A stretch of DNA of 64,000 nt, from assembly GCF_000002235.5 (NCBI RefSeq), contig NW_022145545.1, positions 62,001 to 126,000 of the forward strand, in the 5' to 3' direction. Within the stretch, counting starts at the first letter, position 1, and the number at the start of each line of letters is the position of its first letter. The stretch is from Strongylocentrotus purpuratus (Eukaryota > Echinodermata > Echinoidea > Camarodonta > Strongylocentrotidae). The translations under genes were made by a program, and so were the position numbers. The notes under the pieces are model-generated. The model made no database searches. It was not told the origin of the DNA and saw nothing but the letters and a program-made list of their open reading frames with translations. Positions 55,001 through 63,923 of the stretch are shown piece after piece.

Positions 55001-58000
55001 GTCAGGTAATGGAGACGCGCTATATAAGAAGCAACGGCAAAGGCACGTGTTGTCATATTCGTGTTGTGCTTACCATTACAAAACAGAAATGGCTGAATGT
55101 ACGGCTTCACTTCAGGTCCCTTGCTCTTCAATGAGAAGTGTAAATTGTACTCACTTCCATCATGTCCTGGCGAATTCTCTTGAATTGAGATGTTCTAAAA
55201 TGAAATAAACTAATTTCTAGTCAACGAATTCTTTTCCTTGAAGTATATTCTATCAGTAAATTTCAACTATTTCATGACCAAACCTCTAAAACTTAATTCA
55301 TCAAACATATTGTTTACTTGTTTGTAATTATCATTTGTTGGCAACTTTCTAGGGGAGAGGAAGGACTTGGAGGGGAAGGAAGGGGGAGGAAGGGGAGGGG
55401 GTGGAAGGAGAAATAAATGATTGGAAGGGGGAAGTAAGGGGTGGGAAAGGAAGCGGGGAGGGGATGAGGAAGGAAGATAAGGGGAGAGGGGAGAGAACAG
55501 GAGGAGCAGAAGGAGGGGAGGAAGGGAAGGGAGAGAGAAAAAGAAAGAGAAGGGAGAAGAGGGAGGGGAATGGGGAAGTGGATGGGTGGAGAAATTAGGG
55601 AGAGAAATGAATTGTACGAGACTGACCTGTATGAAGCAAATGCCTTTATTCAACGGGAACTGCATCATACTCTTATTGCCCTGGAGTTTAGGCAGCTCAG
55701 CTCCATTGTTGCCTTTCACATGAACTTCAATGTTATCCGTCAAATCTTTGCCGGTCACATTCCCAAAGTCATCCTACAAGTACCATCAAACAAAGTGGTT
55801 AACATCCAATTGTTCTTTGGATGATTTGCTTGCCAATTTCAAATAAACTTATTGACAAAGGAAGTCTAGAGATCAAAGAAGGTGAAGGTTAAATATTTAT
55901 AATGATATAAATTAGTTTCACGCAACTAGCTTGTTATCCTCAGGGGAACGATCCCCCTCCAAGGGACTTGGTAGTGAGAATGTATTACCAAAGGGCTGAA
56001 GCACACGTACATTGACTTAGTTTTGAACCCGGGCCCTCCCGGTTGTGAGACAACTGCTATATATACTACTGAGCCATTGCACCTCCTCATGTGTTAAAAA
56101 ATCCAAATAGGCCAACAAACAAAAACAGCAAAATGCCTAAAACAGACACGCGTACCTGGGCCAGTATTCACTTCGATACTTAGAATAAGTAAGACATTTA
56201 CTAAGTAAATTGCTTTAATAGCTAAGAACTTTTCTTATCTCGTATTTAAATCACATTTTAGACTTTTGCATACGTAAGACAACATCTAAGTAGAATACTT
56301 TCTGATAAGTATTGCGACATCAAACGGTCAATCAAAAGTAATGCGCAATCAACGCGTCGCAATTTATTTATTATTTATTATTTATTCGGCAATTCACAAC
56401 AAATATAACAATATAAATATAGGTAAACAAACATTTAGAGAATGTCAATTATAAATGCACAATCTTCCTGGAGGTCCTCTGAGTGCATCAGTTGGCTGCC
56501 GGAGAAGAGGAAAGCAAACTAAATCACTGTAACCGTAATGGTCCCTCTTCCCGACCAACTGGTGCACCCAGAAGACCTGCAAAATATGGCATGAAGGTAA
56601 TTAAAATGTATAACATTTCATAAACAAAGCAGCTAACAAAAACAAAGCACGAGGAGGAAATCAAATTTATATACTGAACATTAACATGAGGAATTAAGTC
56701 TGGCTTAAAAACTATTTCATAAAATGTCTAGAGTAGGTAAACTGAAACCATGAAGTTTAAAACTGACAAAAGAACAATAAAATAATGCGCGCTAATATAA
56801 TTGTTATGATTCATTGTTATGATATTGCGTTAGAAAACCATATGCCTGCCATCGCAATCAAGGTCTTCACATAATTGGCTTAAGTCTGGTAGGGAGCTGT
56901 CTTTAATTTAGGGGAAAATACTTGGCCAAAAGCTTGAACTGAATACCAAAATTGGCTAAGTATTTTATCTAAGCCGAAGACTAAGTAAAATACTCATATT
57001 TCAAGCTTGAGTATGGAATTGAATACGGGCCAAGGGCTTGAAATCTGACAAAATCTTTTTTGTTATTACATCCATGTTTAACCCATTCGATTTAATTTTG
57101 ATATAACACACAGTTTCAATTGACACCAGCCCATTTTCAATGAGTTACCCCCAAATATGGGGCAGCTTGGTCAGAAGAAAGAAGATACTTACCACAAGCT
57201 GTAGCCTGAGCGCTTCGCTGAGAGTCCTGCTATGTGCTTGAGGTGTATTGCATACAGTTGGAGTTGGTGGGGCTATATCTGGGATCAGTTTCACTGGTGG
57301 ACCAGGCTGGATATCAAACCCGATCTGAATGGGTTCAAGAAAAACCACGGAAAAAACACACTCACAAATACGAACAGAGGTATTGAGGATGGGGAACATC
57401 TTGTGTGATCTCTACAAGTCTATTGCTTTATAGACCGAGATGCCACTTTAATCGAAAGCCCCATTATAGGGGTTTATACAAAAGACATATAACTTTGCTG
57501 GAATTGAGCATTGATAACAACTTGAACGAGGGATGAAGGGATGGGGGGTCTAATTTGAGATACTCTGTACGAGCGAAACCGATGACTGCCGCACAACAAC
57601 CCTGATCTGAGGAATTTGGTTAGTGTAGGAAATTCTCTGTGGAACAATTGCTGCCAGTGCATGTGTCTAGTAACCTACCTTGGTGGGGTTACCCTTCAAT
57701 ACACCCCTTCCTCCCTATCCTTTCCCCTACTCACCGGTTCAGAGTAGAGCATCTGTTGACAGGCGCGGATCCAGGGGGGGGGGCCGAGCGTGCCTTGGCC
57801 CCCCCCCCCCCCCCCCGCAAAAAAAAAAAAAAAAAAAAGGAGAGAGAGAGAAGGAAAAGAAGGAGAGAAAGGGAAAAAGAAGAGGAAGAAGAAAAGAAAA
57901 GAGGGAAAAGGCGATTGGGGGGAAGGACTTGCCTCCCCCTTCCCCCCCCCCCCCCCCAATAAAAAAATAAAAGAGAAGGAAGGAAAGGGAAAGAAAAAAT

Positions 58001-60588
58001 AGGAAGAAGAAAAGAAAAGAAAGAAGGGGGATATCATTTGCAATTTTCCCGCCAACAAGTTGTGGATCGAGGGGGGGGGGGGCAAAAGACCCTAGCCTCC
58101 CCCCCCCCCCCCCGTCCCCGCTAAAAAAAGAGAGAAGGAAGGAAAAGGAAAAGAGGAGAGCTAAAAGGGAACAAAAAGAGGAAGAAAAAAAGAAAAGGGA
58201 GAAAAGAAGCGGAGATCAGTTGCGGTTAATCCCGCCAACAATGTGTGGAGCGGGTTGGGGACCAAAATGACCTTGCCCCTCCCCCCCCCCCCCCCCAGCA
58301 AACCTAAAAGAGAGATAAGGAAGGGAAGGGAAATTGAAAGAGGAGAGAAAGGGAAAGGAAAAAAAAGAGAATGAAGAAAGGTAAGGGATATCAGTTGCAA
58401 TTTTCCCGCCAACAAGGTGTAGATCGGAGGGGGGGGGGGGGGGGGCACTGGCATACTGATAGGGGAGGGGGGGGGGGGGGTTGGAGAAGTAAAATTCAAA
58501 CGTGGTTTATTTATAATTCCATAACGGTTGTTAACAGATAATGCTGAAATGAGATAATTTTCCTCACTTCATGCGTTTGTTGGAAAATGACAAATTCCTA
58601 AATTTACAGCCAGGCAAGAAAATGCTTCTTGAGGTGCCTACATATCAGGGCCCGCGGAGCAGCGGGAATCGGGATCCTCGAGCCCCTCCCCCACACTTTC
58701 TTTGAAAAAGTATATTAAAGAGAAATAGAAAGAAAGAGAGCGAGAAAGAAAAAATAGTTAACTGCCAGTGTCACATTATTATGGGGTATCAAAATATGCT
58801 CATCTGACCATGATTAAAATTAATGCCTAAAATCCTAAGGGCTCTGCCCCCTGGATTCCACCTAGGGCCCTAAGGCGGGCCCTTAGATGCTCATATGACG
58901 GTCATTTAATGCCTTAAACCCTGATTTCTGGGGGTTCTGCCCCCTGGACCCCACGCCAAATAGTGTTCTGCTAGTGTCACAAATAATAAGGTATCAAAAA
59001 TGCTCATCTGACCGTAATTAAACGCCTAAAACCCCTGAGCTTCTGGGGGCTCTGCCCCTGGACCCAACCAAGAGCCCTTAGGCGGGCCCCTCGATACTCA
59101 TCTGACCGTAATTGAGTGCCTAAAACCCTTGAGATTCCGGGGCTCCGCCCCCTGAACCCCAAGCCAATTAGTGACCTGAGATTGTAACAATTAGGTATCA
59201 AAATAATGCTCATCTGACCGTAATTAAATGCCTAAACTCCTGAACTTCCGGGGCTCTGCCCCCTGGACCCCGTCTAGGGCGCTAAGGCGGACCCCTGAAT
59301 GCTAATCTGACCGTAAATTAAAACCTTAAACCCCTGAGCTTCCGGGGCGGACAAGGTATCAACATAATGTTCATCTGACAGCAGGCGCGTAGCCAGGGGG
59401 GGGCGGTGGGGTGGTCCCCCCATAAACGCCGGCCAAAAAAGAGAGGAGTGTAAAGGAAGAGAACGTAGGAAGAAAATGGAATAGACAAAGAACATATTTG
59501 AAATTCAGACAAGGATTAAAAGTCGAGAACGGTACAACGAATCGTCTTCTTTCTCTAATGAATTAATGAAACGTCAAAGCTTCCGCCCTACGCGCGGGGG
59601 AGGACAGGGGGAACTTAATTCAGACGAGGATAATTTTCGGGTACGGTACAACGAATCGTCTTCTTTCTATAATAATTTAATGAAACGTCGAAGCTTCCGC
59701 GCTTCGGGCGAAAGGGGGGGGGAATTGATTTGGACATGGATTAAGAGTCAAGAACGGTACGACGAATCTTCCTCTTTCTCTAATGATTTAATGAAAAGTA
59801 AAAGCTTCCGCGCTTTGCGCGGGTGGGGGAAACTAAATTATTTTCGAGAGCGGAACAACGAATCGTCTTCATTCTCTAAAAATTTAATGAAACGTCGAAG
59901 CAGGGGGAAAACTGAATTTAGACAAGGATTAAGAGTCGAGAACGGTACAACGAAACGTCTTCTTTCTTTAATGATTTAATGAAACGTAAAAGCTTCCGCG
60001 CTTCGCGTGGGAGGGAGGGGGAACTGAATTTAGACAAGGATTAAAAGTCATAACGGTACAACGAATCGTCTTATTTCGCTAATGATTTAATGAGACGTAA
60101 AAGCTGTATTCAGACGAGCATTATTTTCGAGAACGGTACAACGAATCGTCTTCTTTCTCTAATGATTTAATGAAACGTAAAAGCTTCCGAGCTTTGCGCG
60201 GGAGAGGGGGATGAATTAAGACGAGGATTAAGAGTAAAAAACTGTACAACGAATCGTCTTCTTTTTCTAATAATTTAATAAAACGTAAAAGCTTCCGCGC
60301 TTCGCGCGGGAGGGGAAAAACTATTTTCAGACGAGTAGGCACGTACGGAAGGGGGGGAGGGGGTTAGGGGGTTGACCCTCCCCCCTTCGGTTTTTTATTT
60401 GTGTATTTTGGAGCAAACCCCCCCCCCCCCCTTTCTGTGATTTTTTTTTTTTTTTTTTTTTTTAATTTAAAAAAAAAAAAAAAAAAAATATGCCAATGGC
60501 TGACCTAAAAAAGGTGACCTCACCCCCTCCCAACGGAACAAAATGTCAAATTTTCAAATCTCGAGACCAAAAAAAAAAAAGTGTCCTC

Positions 60589-60622
<34 letters not shown>

Positions 60623-62913
60623 TTTATTTAGCGGCTGGCTGAGTCGTTACGATTTTTTTTCGGACCAAAAAAAAAAAGTGGGCCCCCCCCCCTAAGAAAT
60701 CCTGGATCCGCGCCTGTCTGTTGATCCACGGAAGCTTGAAAGATTATCGAGTGCATGCGTGCCTCTTCGGGTAGTTTTCGTTTTCTACAAAGTAAAAACA
60801 ATTGATGGAGGTACTACCTTATCATTATCTATAAAAATTCTTAATTTTCAGTTATTGTTTGGTGGTATGGGAGAGATGTGTACACCTCTAAGGCTACTTT
60901 TCATTACCTTCACATAATTTATCACTTATTCTTTTTTAAGGGGATAATTCAGCTTTTAATAAAGTTTTTCCCTCAGATTTACATTCAAATTGTGGTCCAA
61001 AATGCTTTAATATATTGATGTAAAATGATATATAGATAATAATTGATATAAAACAAATATATGTATAAATACAAAGGTACATACTACAACATTTGATGTA
61101 TGATTCAAAATGATCTAATCTGACTGGGCAAGAGGCAAGAGTCTCTTTCAGTCAATTCTAAAAGCGAATATCCAATAATGTAATAATTTGTTCTCTGCCT
61201 CTTTAAAAAACTAAGTCTTACCTTGTAAACTTGATAACACATTTACATTCCCCCTAGGCACGGATTCACACCATCAGGCAGCTTGGGCACATGGGCATAT
61301 AACATTTAAAGTCAGTCAAGACCATGAATTTTAAATTTTAAGAAATAGTTCAACAAAAAACAGCCCCTTCAAAGACAGACCACCTACAAAAACGTAAAGG
61401 CCCATAGGAAAGTGAAAAGTATGCCGCAGACCTGCCGCAGATCTGCAACAGATCAGACTTTTAGTCTAGTCTGCGGGAAAAAATGTCTGCCGAAGTATGC
61501 GGCAGAAAGAATTTTTTCTGCAGACTTGCCGCATACCAGTATGCCACAGGAACAGTCTGCGGCAGATCTGCCACAGAAAAGTGGGAAATTATACAGTCTG
61601 CAGCAAGGCTATAGGCGGTCATTTTGGAGGACCGTGAGGTTGCAGGCCCAGGTGAGCCCAGCATGATCTTGTTAAATCCTGAGTTAGCACTGTTAATTGT
61701 CTTGTTAGCTTCTGTCAATTAAACCAAACAATTTGCTTCAAGTTCTAGCTGGTACCATAAGAGGAATTTGTTACATAAGAGGAGACTGAGGAATTAACAG
61801 ACTGTTTCAAACTTTTTTGTTGTGTCATATGTGATCTTATCATCAGCCCCACTAACTCACTTTTTTGTTGTAACTCTTGTGTAATGTGTGCACAGTAGCA
61901 CATGGTTCTGTGACTCATAGTACTCTGGACTATATGTGTATGCAGTGTATTCCTATACCTCTACCTCTACTTCTGCATTGTGTTAAACCCACATTTGTAG
62001 AATTTTTGAAGCAAGTCCAGCACCTGTTCTAGCTGTTTCTCCTAATTCAAGTTGCTAGAATGTAATGATGCAATGCATGGCTCTCCAGCTAGCCTTCCTG
62101 CAAGACTGCATACTTAATGCCACATCCACTGGGGTGGATATGAAAGAGTATGCGGCAGGTCTGCAACAGGTCTATATGGGATATGAATATTCATGATGAA
62201 GAGTCTGCGGCAGATCTGCCGCAGACTCTTTGTCATAGCCTTTTTTATGAATATCCATAATGAATAATCTGCGGCAATTCTGCGGCAAAACTAATTTGTA
62301 TTTGAAAAAGATGACTGTCTGCGGCAGGTCTGCTGCAGGAGTATGCGGCAGGCTCATTTCTTTCCTATGGGTGTGGAGGCCTGCCCTAGGTTTGCAAGAA
62401 GTTGATGTTGTAGAAGTTATCTTTAGAGTTTCCACTTGTGTTTCTCACCTGCAGTAGAAATGTCCTTCCCTATCCTCTTCACTGGGCTTGTCCATGTCTG
62501 TCATTAGCGCGGTCGGTGGTGGCGGACCAGGGTGTTGATCGTTGGTAGTGGACTTCCATAGACTCATGGAGATCTTCTTGTGAGGGATGTTGGTCATGGT
62601 GCTCTCATCAGCAGCAATTACTGATATGTCAAAATCTAGGAGATTGAAAGAGAGCACTTGATTTGCTACATTGGAAAGATGTTTAGGCAAACCAAATTGA
62701 GTACTAACAGACAATTGACAACTAAAATAGTTTCATCATCATTATTATGATTGCTATCCCTACCATCTTGCTGTTCCCACTTTTCTTTTAATCCTTTTCA
62801 TAAGTATAATCACCATCATCATCATCATCATCATCATCAACATCGTCATCGTCACCATCATCGTCACCATGAACGTCACAATCATTATCACCATCGTCTT
62901 CATCATCGTCTTC

Positions 62914-62944
<31 letters not shown>

Positions 62945-63923
62945 TTAACATCATCATAACCATCATCATCATCAATATCAGCGTTGGCATATCGTGCTTC
63001 ACCCCTACACTAACCTGGAAAAAGATCCCCAGCAATGTAGACACACTCCTCTTTGTAGTCCACCTGAAGTTTTTGTGCCTTCTTGGGATCTGGCTTGAGT
63101 TCAACAGCAAGATCAGAACTCAAGAGGGATGACCACTCCATGGACATTTTCGCATGTAGTTTGTACTTCCCACTGTTAGGTAACAAGATAACGGAGACAG
63201 CTGAGATGTTTGTTTCTAAATTCATCTTATATCCGCCATACAAAGAATCTGCGTAATCGGTCCATTGTGCATCATGTGATGAAATACAATTCACAAGTTA
63301 TCATAAGCTAAAAGCAGTTGTGACGAGCCATGATTAGAATCAAATGTACTATTCATAAATACTGTACATGGCATACGATATCAAACAAAACAAATGCATA
63401 GTGTATCATGATGTCATAAATTGGCATTTATCCACTGTTGAAGGCACATGCATGCGATGATGTCATCACTATGTGTTTGATATGCGCAAATATTGATCAC
63501 TTCTTCAAAATTGTTTGTGCTGTATTGTAAGTTGTAGATGATCATTAGCAGATCAGTAGATCTAGGCTGTAGAATTAATCTGAATCTGAATCTGAATCTG
63601 AATTTAGTCAAAGGCCCCTCCTATTTTAAAGATTTATTTTTGACTCCATCTTTCATTCACATGAAGATCATGCAAACGATCCCAAACACAGCAGTTTCAG
63701 TAATAATCTTTTTTTTTTAATGAGTGGTCTGCAAACATTGTGCATAATTGCCTTTTTAGCATAACTTTAATCAAAGGTAATCATCAAATTGAAGGCTGAA
63801 ATCCACCACTCTTCCTGACAGATAACATGAATCAACTCACCAGGGACCGGATAAGGTCAGCTTCCCAAAGGTAACTTTACCACCACTAAATGACCTTGCT
63901 TTTAGAGGTTCAGTTGACGATAC
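46445..63923 (-). CDS. SMCHD1: SMCHD1-like protein, minus-strand copy (15 exons in window)
   Basis: Exons in transcript order: 63923-63841, 63248-63015, 62635-62449, 57324-57193, 55773-55627, 55194-55074, 54261-54142, 53390-53305, 51920-51807, 51506-51313, 50412-50300, 49752-49682, 48451-48286, 47721-47563, 46596-46445. The last twelve join in one frame (524 residues to TAA). About 690 codons are visible; the ATPase end lies beyond the window. Domains: Ig-like middle repeats (GKYKLHAKM, GFDIQPGPPVKLIPD, DDFGNVTGKD), a charged coiled-coil (KQQEMSQLLKERDTLTASIK), the hinge (LSWHMSFDMNC to RVFGEPPP) and a basic C-terminus (TKRRKP). Family role: chromatin silencing in vertebrates; the role in echinoderms is unknown. 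Two phase gaps (63841/63248 and 62449/57324) imply unrecognised small exons. Introns carry several transposons. Confidence 0.88.
47219..47492 (-). repeat. tRNA-derived SINE, full-length-like
   Basis: On the minus strand: GAGGTGTCGTAGTCTAGTGG (A-box region), GGTCCGTGGTTCACATCCCG (B-box region), then a tail with GCGCTATATCAACATTTATT. The counterpart at 13275-13520 is in the equivalent intron of the other SMCHD1 copy. Confidence 0.7.
47563..47721 (-). CDS. SMCHD1: SMCHD1 minus copy: C-terminal helical exon
   Basis: 159 bases between ATACAG and GTAAGT. EILEQIMHAMESRELIQVEY, DQEAALRSGDMVTKQ, DEEQLALINEKI. Confidence 0.88.
48286..48451 (-). CDS. SMCHD1: SMCHD1 minus copy: hinge exon 4
   Basis: 166 bases between CTTCAG and GTGAGT. 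CPTLLTREGDCIRANGKFGG and RVFGEPPPTQLKSLEKQM. Retains NGKFGGL, remembered from vertebrate SMCHD1, unlike the plus copy. Confidence 0.9.
48604..49449. mobile_element. 846-bp foldback element, TA-flanked
   Basis: CACTGTTGGTCAAAAAGGTG at the left mirrors CACTGTCCGACTTGGTCATA...AAAGGTGGAATAATT at the right, and similarity continues across both arms of about 400 bp to an apex near 49000 (ATCCTCTGTA / TACAGAGGAT). Both arms hold TGACTGTACGCAGCGGGGGC. TA lies outside both ends, as in Tc1/mariner. A T29-G14 run interrupts the right arm. Intronic in SMCHD1 (-), absent from the paralog. Confidence 0.8.
49682..49752 (-). CDS. SMCHD1: SMCHD1 minus copy: hinge exon 3
   Basis: 71 bases between TTGTACAG and GTAAGT. 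AFSLLLHDTVLLDTLIDAKA, YRQS. Confidence 0.88.
50300..50412 (-). CDS. SMCHD1: SMCHD1 minus copy: hinge exon 2
   Basis: 113 bases between TTGGACAG and GTGAGT. PLPHMGVPTQHRRTPSGNPV, YARHLLRFTGHEAYCRI. Confidence 0.9.
51313..51506 (-). CDS. SMCHD1: SMCHD1 minus copy: hinge exon 1
   Basis: 194 bases. VAHLVEVEEENVAFVLSWHM, QQVLSIESIH. One codon longer than its plus-strand counterpart (155-345). Confidence 0.9.
51807..51920 (-). CDS. SMCHD1: SMCHD1 minus copy: pre-hinge exon
   Basis: 38 codons after GTTGAAG, before GTAAGC. Basic: RKGVEELMTSTKKKIEERPR then GMPPYETRDGEILGK, joining in frame to VAHLVEVEEEN. Confidence 0.85.
52270..53215 (+). pseudogene. LINE (Rex1/CR1-like) RT fragment with 3' tail
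   Basis: Reads IKYADDTVISGFLLNDTWVN (YADD at 52377-52388), HCIEQVLEHKYFGTVVHKKL, then LRKLKEFRVDNSILVLFYQS and LIQSILTFNFLCMYG. A poly-T insertion and stops break it. A long 3' UTR ends near TTGAATCTTGAATCTTG (about 53195-53212), a typical LINE microsatellite tail. It lies in an SMCHD1 intron, antisense to the gene. Confidence 0.8.
53305..53390 (-). CDS. SMCHD1: SMCHD1 minus copy: coiled-coil exon 2
   Basis: 86 bases after TTGGACAG, before GTGAGA. Reads ESVKDAAKNELELQKELKLF then GVQDAQIAT. Confidence 0.85.
53934..54082. mobile_element. GGGCCCTGTTTCATAAAA-ended MITE, copy 2
   Basis: 149 bp with mirror ends GGGCCCTGTTTCATAAAACTT and AAGTTTTATGAAACAGGGCCC. Shares CTCAGCCAATCAGATGCC and TTATAACAGTAGCTTGTAAC with copy 1 at 42654-42866 without its inner duplication. 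Lies 60 bp from SMCHD1 exon 54142-54261. Confidence 0.8.
54142..54261 (-). CDS. SMCHD1: SMCHD1 minus copy: coiled-coil exon 1
   Basis: 120 bases after TACCCAG, before GTAACG. Reads DPAKQQEMSQLLKERDTLTA, SIKAHKELFKKEQQHLQMLE, with heptad-like spacing of leucines. Confidence 0.87.
54770..55030 (+). repeat. SINE-tail-like repeat
   Basis: CCTTGAGCAAGGCATTTTAT, CACCCAGGTTTGAATTGGGT and GCGCTATATAAG resemble the body and tail of the tRNA-derived SINE. No A-box head was seen. Confidence 0.45.
55074..55194 (-). CDS. SMCHD1: SMCHD1 minus copy: Ig-like exon
   Basis: 121 bases after TTTTAG, before GTAAGC. Reads NISIQENSPGHDGSEYNLHF, SLKSKGPEVKPYIQPFLFCN. Confidence 0.85.
55349..55612. repeat. Polypurine tract
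   Basis: About 260 bp of mostly GGGAGGAAG-type sequence on the plus strand, in the intron between exons 55074-55194 and 55627-55773. Open frames over it are artefacts. Confidence 0.85.
55627..55773 (-). CDS. SMCHD1: SMCHD1 minus copy: Ig-like exon
   Basis: 49 codons after CTTGTAG, before GTCAGT. Reads DDFGNVTGKDLTDNIEVHVK then KSMMQFPLNKGICFIQ. Confidence 0.85.
56158..57032. mobile_element. GGGCCAGTATTCA-ended element
   Basis: GGGCCAGTATTCACTTCGAT at the left mirrors GGCCCGTATTCAATTCCATA at the right. The inner flanks repeat TACTTAG/CTAAGTA words. A different insert with (ATTT)n and a GGTCCTCTGAGTGCATCAGT core (about 56365-56790) sits inside. PIF/Harbinger-like ends, tentative. Confidence 0.6.
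57193..57324 (-). CDS. SMCHD1: SMCHD1 minus copy: middle-region exon
   Basis: 44 codons after CATTCAG, before GTAAGT. Reads IGFDIQPGPPVKLIPDIAPP, PTVCNTPQAHSRTLSEALRL; in frame with the next exon (DDFGNVTGKD). Confidence 0.83.
58640..59390. repeat. Minisatellite A
   Basis: Units of about 110-130 bp: AATGCCTAAAACCCCTGAGC, TTCnGGGGGCTCTGCCCC, CTAGGGCCCTAAGGCGGGCC, CTCATCTGACCGTAATTAA. About five or six units, also at 25724-25925 and 41480-41720. Confidence 0.75.
59495..60330. repeat. Minisatellite B, eight units
   Basis: GAACGGTACAACGAATCGTC recurs at about 59530, 59644, 59752, 59848, 59939, 60050, 60131 and 60240, followed by TTTCTCTAATGATTTAATGA and AGCTTCCGCGCTTCGCGCGG. Spacing 80-115 bp. 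Confidence 0.85.
61401..62371. mobile_element. TCTGCCGCAGA-studded inverted-repeat element
   Basis: CCCATAGGAAAG at the left mirrors CTTTCCTATGGG at the right. For about 180 bp inside each end, the decamer CTGCCGCAGA and variants recur at 11-bp spacing, e.g. TCTGCGGCAGATCTGCCGCA. The centre (61620-62130) lacks the word. 971 bp, non-coding, in an SMCHD1 intron. Confidence 0.7.
62449..62635 (-). CDS. SMCHD1: SMCHD1 minus copy: middle-region exon
   Basis: 187 bases after CTCCTAG, before GTGAGA. Reads FDISVIAADESTMTNIPHKK, a proline-rich linker, and EEDREGHFYC. The exon end is phase 2 while the next recognised exon starts in phase 0, so an exon of 3n+1 bases is missing from this model. Confidence 0.75.
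62812..62965. repeat. (ATC)n microsatellite
   Basis: About 150 bp of ATC/GTC triplets in an SMCHD1 intron. The His-rich and Met-rich frames on either strand are artefacts. Confidence 0.95.
63015..63248 (-). CDS. SMCHD1: SMCHD1 minus copy: Ig-like region exon
   Basis: 234 bases after ACGCAG, before GTTAGT. Contains GYKMNLETNISAVSVILLPN, KYKLHAKMSMEWSSL and VYIAGDLFP. Confidence 0.8.
63573..63604. repeat. (TGAATC)n short repeat
   Basis: Five units of CTGAAT in an SMCHD1 intron. It resembles LINE 3' tails but no RT sequence adjoins it. Confidence 0.6.
63841..63923 (-). CDS. SMCHD1: SMCHD1 minus copy: Ig-like region exon
   Basis: Acceptor CATGCAG, donor GTGAGT. Reads VSSTEPLKARSFSGGKVTFG then KLTLSGP. 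It ends in phase 2, but the next recognised exon needs phase 1, so a small exon of 3n+2 bases is probably missed, or a boundary is wrong. Confidence 0.6.

Larger units (their letters stand above)
57760..60716. mobile_element. 2.96-kb composite hAT-like element with tandem arrays
   Basis: Perfect 16-bp inverted ends CAGGCGCGGATCCAGG and CCTGGATCCGCGCCTG, with an exact 8-bp target duplication TCTGTTGA at 57752-57759 and 60717-60724. Contents: purine-rich units with GCAATTTTCCCGCCAACAA (57780-58490), minisatellite A (about 58640-59390), minisatellite B (about 59495-60330), and a relative of the 33371-33689 MITE (about 60331-60716). No transposase. Lies in an SMCHD1 intron. Confidence 0.8.

Noticed and set aside
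57639..58085. Pro/Arg/Lys-rich frames over purine arrays
   Set aside because: Low-complexity translation of G, C and A runs in the hAT-like element.
62751..62948. His-rich protein frame
   Set aside because: Translation of an (ATC)n microsatellite.
155..63923. The two SMCHD1 copies as haplotypes misjoined in assembly
   Set aside because: Protein difference of roughly 20-30% and a 33-bp length difference in the last exon are too large for alleles, although the inverted arrangement itself still needs long-read confirmation.
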